From contig NW_026515543.1 of assembly GCF_014898815.1 (NCBI RefSeq), positions 248,001 through 312,000 on the forward strand: a DNA stretch of 64,000 nt, read 5' to 3'. The position numbers were made by a program, and so were the translations under genes. The notes under the pieces are model-generated. The model did not search any database and was not told where the DNA came from. It was given only the letters and a program-made list of their open reading frames with translations. Within the stretch, counting starts at the first letter, position 1. Every line of letters begins with the position of its first letter. This document shows, in pieces, positions 57,501-64,000 of the stretch. This DNA is from Panonychus citri. Its lineage: Eukaryota > Arthropoda > Arachnida > Trombidiformes > Tetranychidae.

Positions 57501-57932
57501 CGAGTTCACCAAGAAAATGTATCTTACATGAAAAGTTTACTCGAAAGAGCTCAGATCCCACAAATGCCTAGTAAAAGTCACATCATTCCGATTCCCGTTG
57601 GAGATCCAGTTATTTGTAGTTGGATTTGTGACCAATTGATGAGCCGACATGGACATTATGTCCAATCGATCAACTATCCAACGGTTCCCAAAGGATCGGA
57701 GAGATTAAGAATTGCACCAACACCATTCCACTCTCAGGCCATGATGGAGGAATTCGTCTTTCACCTTCTAAAAGTTTGGAAAGAAGCGGGACTCGAATTG
57801 ACCGAAAAAAAGTCGACATCGTCTTCTCTTGAATCAAAATGTTTCTACTGCCATCGAACAGCCAATTCAGTTAATGGGGTTCACTCTTGCGAATGGGATC
57901 AAGCTTGTCCTCAATATTCACTCGTTAATTAA
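54574..57932 (+). CDS. ALAS: 5-aminolevulinate synthase, only complete copy (three small frame breaks)
   Basis: Condenses glycine and succinyl-CoA to 5-aminolevulinate, the first haem step, in mitochondria with PLP. Seven exons: 54574-54741, 54836-54982, 55178-55392, 55690-55873, 55950-56294, 57119-57258, 57468-57932. Exons 1 and 2 carry CPF motifs (KCPFL, TCPFL) like the haem-regulatory motifs of animal ALAS. Catalytic core: WCSNDYLGM, GGTRNISG, FVDEVHAVGLYG, IISGTLGKAFG (PLP lysine), YAAGFIFTTSLPP, NYPTVPKGSERLRIAPTP. The C terminus has Cys/His residues. Frame breaks: exon 1 (GAAAACTATGC, one A missing versus unit 2), exon 3 (two bases, all units) and exon 4 (GAAAAGAAATGG, one A missing). 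Exons 5-7 are clean. If the breaks are real the locus has no working ALAS; if errors, this is the functional gene. Confidence 0.88.
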
Positions 57933-58396
57933 TCAAATCAAGACAACAAATTAAATTTCTTCTTTTCCCACTCTTATTAATATCAGAATAATAATTAACT
58001 TTCCTCCTTAATAACTAATAACAACTCTCTCTATCTCTCTCTATAATATATTACAATATTTTTTATTGAAACTTTTTCCCTTTTTTTTGTTGATACTGTT
58101 GCTAAATTGTTGTTTAATTGATGTTATACAATTTATGATTGATTATGATGCACAAAATCAGTTATTGTTTTTGTATTTTTATCCTCAAGATGAAACAATA
58201 ATCATCATCATAATAATTAATATGACCAATGATCAGAACATCATCATGACAACAAACAATTGATAACAGTAAACTTTCAATGACAAAATAGAGTAAAGAA
58301 ATATAATATACATGGATTTGGCATTTTTGGATATTTCTAACGTGTAAAATTTAAAGTAAAGCCATTAGTTGATTAAAAAGCAAATAAATAGCTCAA
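57933..58396. other. Convergent intergenic region ALAS/selenophosphate synthetase
   Basis: 3' flanks of two convergent genes; CT-repeat at 58026-58042 and AT-rich sequence. No gene recognised. Confidence 0.5.
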
Positions 58397-60317
58397 TTAC
58401 CACAATTCGCCATCTTTTTCTTTACTAGGCACTTCGATAACTCTTGGTTTATCGATTATTCGAGCCGTTCGATTTCCTTTTTCAACAATTCCAATAATCC
58501 AAGCTTGATATCCTTCTTGTTTCTCGATATCTTTACAAAAGGCCGTTGCTTGTTCCCTTGGTAAACAAATCAAAAGACCTCCAGAGGTTTCGGCACAATA
58601 GCCTTGCATCAATCGAAACCTTGAACCACAAGCTTTATCGACAGAGGCCATTTTTGATATGACCGGTAAATTGTGTATAACAAATGAAACTTCATTCTTT
58701 TGATTTTTAGCTAAATTAGAAGCATGGCCAAGAATTCCGAATCCAGTGACATCAGTTGCTCCATGAGCATTATATTTATGCATCAATCGAGCAGCTAAAG
58801 TGTTTTGAGAAAAAGATTGTTAATAATGGACAATTTGATGATGTTTGTTAATTTACAACCAACAACCAAATAGTGGGACTCATGTAGAATTAGTTTATAC
58901 GTACAGAATGAGCTAATTGCCCAATCGATACTTTTTAGTCAAAATTAACCTCCACTGATGTATCAGTAGTACCAAGTAAACATTAAATGAAGATCTCAAA
59001 ACTTTTCAGTCATCAAGACATCATTTTGTTTTTCAATCAATTCTGAGTTTATCAGATTATTTTTCTCAATTCTTAATCATTTCAAAATCTTAGATTGTCA
59101 ATCCTTTTCGGAGTTATAAGCCCACGTACTTGAGAATTGTCACCCTTGACTTTAACTGACAGTTCAAAAGAGTTTTCTCCATTTGAAAGTTATTGAATAA
59201 AATTTAGTCCAATTACTTGGCTGTTGATTGTAATTCGATAAATACTAACCCACACGATTCAATCTACTCATACTATCCATTGCTCTGAGATAAGCTTTTC
59301 GTACATCTTCATCAGAGACAACTAATTTAATTTTGTTCCATTGATCAGGATTATCTAACCATTGATATGCATTGACAGCAACTTGAATTCCTAAAGGTTT
59401 AGTGAGAACCAGAACGTCTCCAATAACAGCACTATCTGGACTGGATAACAAATAGAATATAAAATTGATACAGAGATTATATAATCATTTGAAATATGGA
59501 AGAATAAAAAATGATCAACAATTACATGAGATATTCATTTGGTTGACAGACACTTGTTGCAACACCACCGATAGTTAACCAAGGATTTTTAACTGTTTGT
59601 CCTCCAGTAACATTGGTACCAGCTTCGTAGGCACAATCCTGAGAAGTGAAAATAATAGAAATGAAAAAAAAATTATTGTCTTTTCATCATTAAATGTAAT
59701 CCAATTGATGTTACCCTAAATCCTTTCATCATGATAGGTACAACAGTATCTCGTTCTTTGTCATTCATCTGTTGACTAACTCCTAATATCATAAGCATAT
59801 TATCACATTCGGTGACTCCCATGGCATACAGATCACTTAGAACATTGGCACAAGCTATTTTCCCCATGACATAAGGATCATCAACCAAGGGATAGAAAAA
59901 ATCGGTTGTTTGAACTAATAATAAGCTTCCATGCCTAATAGGAGTTACACTGCTATCCATACCAATACCTGTTATCAATTATAAATATATAAATTGAGCT
60001 AAACAATGAGAGAGAGTGTTAAATCAAAGTTAATTACCTATTCTTGGAAGGCCCAACTGTTGACCAGCATAATAAGATGATGATGGTGAGTTACGCTGGT
60101 CATCTACAAGTCCCTCAAGAAGTTTCCTCAATGTTTCCTGAGGAACTTTACATCCGCATCCTTTTAATTCGGTTAATTTAGTCAACCGAAAAGATGGATC
60201 TAAATTATGTTCTTCAGGATCAAATGGCTTATTTAAAGCTAAATGAGGTGAACCAGAACCAACTTCCAATTCAACTGCTTGAAGAGCAGCACCAGAAACC
60301 GTTTCATTGTCCACCAT
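58397..60317 (-). CDS. SEPHS1: Selenophosphate synthetase (selenide, water dikinase) with Cys at the catalytic site
   Basis: Makes selenophosphate from selenide and ATP; some animal SPS1 forms have lost this activity. Five exons: 60317-60038, 59968-59715, 59638-59526, 59440-59250, 58794-58397; all joins are in phase with consensus sites, giving 411 aa. Key blocks: FRLTKLTELKGCGCKVPQE, GMDSSVTPIRHG, QTTDFFYPLVDDPYVMGKIA, ANVLSDLYAMGVTECDNMLM, NVTGGQTVKNPW, DVTGFGILGHASNLAKNQ and ETSGGLLICLPREQA. The residue that is Sec in SPS2 and Thr in human SPS1 is Cys here (TGC). An N-terminal extension of about 35 residues precedes the conserved core. No frame breaks. Confidence 0.93.
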
Positions 60318-60868
60318 TAGGATAATCAAGATATAACCTACAAGGTACTCACAATGAGACAGCAAAAATGAGAAAAAGAGAAAATAAAAGTTTATTAATG
60401 ATTATCAATAAATCCAGATAATTATTAATAAAAGAGAAACAACAAAAACAAAAAAGATAATTTATTTGCCTTTGGGCGAAAAGAAAACATTTTGTATTCT
60501 AGTTACTAAGGGGGAGGAGAAATTCGACTCCTCCCACAGAACCAAAACATCGAATATCGAAACTGCTGCCATCTAGTGGAATTTTAATGATCCTCATAGT
60601 TAAAATTGTTAATTGTGATTTTTTGTTCATTTTTATTAATTGTTAAATGTATAAAATAACAAGATCATTTGTTTACACTTAATTAGATATAAAGTAAACC
60701 TGAAAATATTCGATTAACAATAAGGTGTTCGGATAACAGTGAGAAGAGATTGTTTTTTCGATCAATTTTCTTTTTCTAATCGATTACTTTGATTTTGTTG
60801 ATTTTCTCTACTGTTGATGTTTTAATTTTTAAATGACACTGAAAGATGATTATGGTCTACTTATGGTA
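60318..60868. other. Intergenic between SPS and the next minus-strand gene
   Basis: Promoter side of the selenophosphate synthetase gene, with a short GC-richer island at 60510-60580 holding the CTCF-like motif. Nothing else is seen. Confidence 0.5.
60564..60580 (-). promoter_or_regulatory. CTCF-like motif (CCACTAGATGGCAGC, minus strand)
   Basis: Reverse complement of the 15-mer found at 21893. About 250 bases upstream of the selenophosphate synthetase ATG. Fits CCASYAGRKGGCRS throughout. Confidence 0.5.
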
Positions 60869-62242
60869 TTAATCATGTTCAGGTTGGTTTTCAAATTTGA
60901 TTGATTTGATTTGAAAACCATTTGCTTGGATGAGAATTGATTGGATGTTGAAATTTTTGTCAATAATATAGTGTGAAACTTGTACAGTTACTTTTGGACC
61001 ATAAAGAAGCAAAAATTTTTCGAGTTGATTTTTTTGGATACAATCAATTTCAATTATAATAATGTTCAACTCTAAATTTAGCCGCTTTGTACATATTGCG
61101 AACAATATTATCACAGGTTTTCTTAATAATCATTTTGGTAATATATGGATAGATAAAGGTGACCATGAGATGACGAGCTCGTTTACGAAGACCTCGTTGA
61201 CATAAACTGTAGACCATGTAGATTGAACAACGAGCGATAATAGTTGGATCAGCGGTAATACAAGCCAATCCAATTTGTTTGATTGATGTTTCACCCGCTT
61301 TGATAGCCTAATGATTGTAAGCAAAAGAAAAAGGGGAGAATAGAAAATGTCAAGTTAGTTTACAACAATAAATTTGAACATGAAAAGAAAAAATAATCGA
61401 TATTACAAAATGCAAATAATGTTCTCCAAGAGATGAATATGCTCCACCAAGAGTCGATAAGATGGATAATGTTTCTTCAATTTTTAATTTAGTCGAAACC
61501 AAGGCCAGAAATAAGTAATTGCTAAAAGATTGAGAGGTTAACATTAATAAAATAGAATCAATTTTCCAGAGATAAATATTACTAACCCAGGCCAATCGAT
61601 AGAAGTTGATTGACAATCATCGGTTTTAAACCGAACAAATAAATCTATATTAGCTCCTCTATAGATTAAAGTGCGTATCGAACGACGGCATTCTTTTGGT
61701 ATCAATTCTTTTCGAACAATTGATTTTCGAAAGTTTTTACTTCGCCAGATCTCTTTGAAAACAAAGGTTAATTGGTTAAGGGTAAGATTATATTTAACCA
61801 ATGACCATCTATCAACTTCAAATCTAAAATGAATTCCAGATCCATTGGGATGAGAGTAAATTGTCAAAGAAGAAGATGAAGGTGAACATGTTGGTGTTTT
61901 CTTTGAAACCGATGTAAATGATGATGAACAAGACGATCCTGATGATGACAATGACGACGATGAAAACGATGACGATGATGATGATGGTGATAATGATTGT
62001 GATGATGTTGGGCTGTTGATGCTTTTTTCCTTTGAAGATTGTAAAGGTGAGAATGATGGTGAAGTATTAGATAAATGACAAGAGGCTGCTGATGAAATAT
62101 ATGATGAATTGGGTAACAATGAAATCCAACCCGATTTGTTTATATTTGATTTCTCTTCCCATTCATCAACACATGGATGGTACAAGGGGCACAAAAAGAC
62201 AGGCCTTTCTTCATGGTAAACAAAACCAGTCAACGTAATCAT
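60869..62242 (-). CDS. Conserved protein of unknown function, three exons plus possible extra C terminus
   Basis: Exons 62242-61587, 61521-61407 and 61307-61050 join in phase (342 aa to the stop at 61050). The N-terminal part begins MITLTGFVYHEERPVFLCPL, then has a long Ser tract. The conserved-looking half includes FRFEVDRWSLVKYNLTLNQL, STLGGAYSSLGEHYLHFAIK and AGETSIKQIGLACITADPTI, with helical-repeat character (GGAYSSLGEHYLHF). I do not recognise a named family. An overlapping frame, open from 61114 to 60869, continues with coding-like residues (EIDCIQKNQLEKFLLLYGPK, GFQIKSIKFENQPEHD). A one-base shift near 61055-61110 would make it the true C terminus, to about 400 aa. That extension is inference. 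Confidence 0.6.
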
Positions 62243-62410
62243 CGATTATTAACAAGCTAGAAAAAAAGAGAAAGAACAAAAAGACAATAAACAAATGATC
62301 AAAAAAAAAAGAATAATGAAAATACTGAAAGAATTGGAGAAAATAATTAACCATATAAATTATAGAGAAAATTTAATAACAATAATCACATTGGAAAAAA
62401 AGAAAACAAA
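62243..62410. other. Divergent promoter region
   Basis: A-rich spacer between the unknown minus-strand gene and the eL6 5' UTR; no motif recognised. Confidence 0.4.
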
Positions 62411-62417
62411 ATTAGTG

Positions 62418-62552
62418 CTTTTCGCCGTTGCCATTGGCAACCGAAACTATTCTCCCAGATGTCGCCAGTTACTCGCTGAGAGAAGACAAGATTTCAACGT
62501 TTCCTGTTTCCGTCTAAATTTTAGTTGTTTTTGTGTTGAATTTTAATTTAAG
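62418..62552 (+). promoter_or_regulatory. eL6 5' untranslated exon with TOP-like start
   Basis: A pyrimidine-led stretch (GCTTTTCGCCGTTGCC) near 62418-62433 resembles the 5'-terminal oligopyrimidine start of ribosomal protein mRNAs. The following GC-richer leader ends at a GTAAGT donor (62553), and the acceptor CTTGTAG ends at 62885, directly before the ATG. TOP mRNAs are controlled by growth signalling; the start site itself is inferred. Confidence 0.45.
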
Positions 62553-62885
62553 GTAAGTTGATTGTTTAATTGTCTAAATTAATCAACAATTAAGTTTATT
62601 GTTAATTAATTAATAGTTTAAAGTGTTGTCCTGTTATTAGTTCTTATTGTTTTTCAAGTAAATTTGGAATTTGGTTATTTATTGATTGACCAAAAGTGAG
62701 TTTGTGGTGGTGACCGGTTTTCTTTTTTCTCTATGTATCCTTTTTTCTTGCGAGCGTGATAGTGGTTTTCTTCAACGTGTATTGTTAATTGTTGACTTGA
62801 TTTTTATTTGTGATTTAATTTTACTTTTTGTTTTAATTGTTTCAGTCAATTTGTTTAATCATTTTCTCTTTTTGTTATCTTGTAG

Positions 62886-63829
62886 ATGGTTGAAACTAAA
62901 ACGAAGCTTCCCAAACAGGCGGCTGCTCCTGCTGCTGCTGCTGCTAAAAAAGTTGTCAAAGCCACTAAGGAGAAGAAATCCACTGGTAAAAAACCACCTA
63001 TGACTGGAAAAACTCTTAAATTAGTTCGTAAATTGACAAGTCATAAAGTTACTCGACCATTGTGGGCTAAAATCAAGCGAATGGCTGCAAAGAAAGGTGT
63101 TCTTCCAAGTACTTTAGTCAAGAAGAAGCCTAATTTTGTTGTGAAAAAAATTGGAGGTGAAAAGAATGGAGGCAAACGTTTGGTCAGAGTTAAGAAAGAG
63201 CAAAGATACTATCCAACTGAGGATAAACCAAGAAAGCGAAAGACAGGAAAAATCACTTTCAAAATGCACAAAAAGACCTTTAAAAAGGGTATGTTAATAT
63301 TTTCTTTTTCTCATCTTGTTTTTTCTTGATGCTTATCTTTCTTTTTTTTTCTTGTCTCATTTGTTCAGGTATTTCACCAGGTCGTGTTGTCATCCTTTTA
63401 GCTGGTCGTCACAAGGGTAAAAGAGTAGTAGTTTTGAAAACTCTTCCTAGTGGTATGCTAATGATAACTGGACCACACAAAATCAATGGATGTCCTTTAA
63501 GGAGAATGCATCAAAGATTTACCATCGTTACTAGCACTAGAGTGGATGTTTCTGGCGTCAAAATACCTGAACATATTAATGATAAATATTTCAAAAGTCG
63601 TAAATTTGCTCGACAAAAGGCTAAGGGAAAGAAAGGTGCAGGTAACATTTTCGAGACTAAATCTGCCGATTATAAACCAAACCTTCAACACCGTAAAGAT
63701 CAAGTTGAAGTTGACAAACAAATAATTGAAGCTATTCGTAAACATCCTGAAAAGAAGCTAATGTTTGGCTATCTCGGTTCATATTTCTGCCTTCGTAATA
63801 ACATGTATCCTCATAAAATGAAGTTTTGA
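62886..63829 (+). CDS. RPL6: Large-subunit ribosomal protein eL6
   Basis: Component of the cytosolic 60S subunit. Exons 62886-63288 and 63369-63829 join in phase (G|GT ATT), giving 287 aa, close to other eL6 proteins. The N terminus is Lys/Ala-rich (an Ala run and KKVVKATKEKK). The eL6 domain carries SPGRVVILLAGRHKGKRVVV, PSGMLMITGPHKINGCPLRR and the C-terminal SYFCLRNNMYPHKMKF. The ATG sits immediately after the 5' UTR intron acceptor. A poly(A) signal AATAAA is at 63861. No anomalies. Confidence 0.96.
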
Positions 63830-64000
63830 TGGTTGACTCAGTAAAAAAATAAGTTTTGGAAATAAATTAAATCCAAGGAAAAACTAAAAAAAAAACTAAA
63901 TTCTAACTTGATTAATCGTTGATTGAATTCGCGATATTCAATTGCTCATAATTACATTTTTATTACTAATTTTTTGTTTAAAATTCTTAGCCCATGAAAT
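63830..64000 (+). other. eL6 3' flank
   Basis: 3' UTR with AATAAA at 63861 and A-rich sequence to the window end; no further gene starts. Confidence 0.5.

Overview
The window is eukaryotic nuclear DNA: AT-rich, with many short GT-AG introns, single genes on both strands, metazoan-only genes (frizzled, CENP-C, couch potato/RBPMS, TAF5, SART3) and CT-rich microsatellites. Gene density, small introns and overall style suggest an arthropod, most like a compact trombidiform or spider-mite genome. The species is an inference; no name can be read from the sequence.

Layout: 0-1.7 kb DnaJ/Hsp40; 3.2-4.7 mitochondrial-type NAD kinase; 5.2-5.5 cysteine-rich secreted protein; 6.6-8.4 frizzled receptor; 9.0-10.5 TFIP11-like spliceosome disassembly factor (-); 11.1-11.6 small mitochondrial-type membrane protein (-); 12.1-14.0 CEP95-like centrosomal protein (-); 14.4-17.2 a cluster of DNA transposons (a Tc1 element with an intact transposase and two MITE-like elements); 17.3-18.1 a novel secreted protein (-); 18.9-21.5 SART3 (-); 22.2-23.7 TAF5 WD40 half (+); 24.0-25.8 duplication debris (a couch potato/RBPMS fragment with a nonsense codon and an inverted copy of the 11.1-12.0 kb gene); 26.1-29.2 a zinc-finger gene whose 5' part is tandemly repeated; 29.7-32.4 a truncated SLC17 transporter (-).

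From 34 to 58 kb lies the most unusual region: three tandem ~7.0-kb units. Each holds a CENP-C gene on the minus strand (A), a stray ALAS exon, a broken lipase, a second CENP-C gene on the plus strand (B) and the front of a 5-aminolevulinate synthase (ALAS) gene. The left end of the array runs into the complete CENP-C A gene, the right end into the only complete ALAS gene. CENP-C A also contains exon sequence clearly related to ALAS exons 1-2, including the Cys-Pro-Phe motif.

The window ends with a selenophosphate synthetase (58.4-60.3, -), a conserved protein of unknown function (60.9-62.2, -) and ribosomal protein eL6 (62.9-63.8, +).

The genes form no single pathway; they are mostly housekeeping genes plus a duplicated accessory region. 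Many otherwise good genes carry one-base frame breaks next to homopolymers, and repeat copies often differ by run length. Much of the apparent pseudogenisation may therefore be consensus error and should be judged with that in mind.
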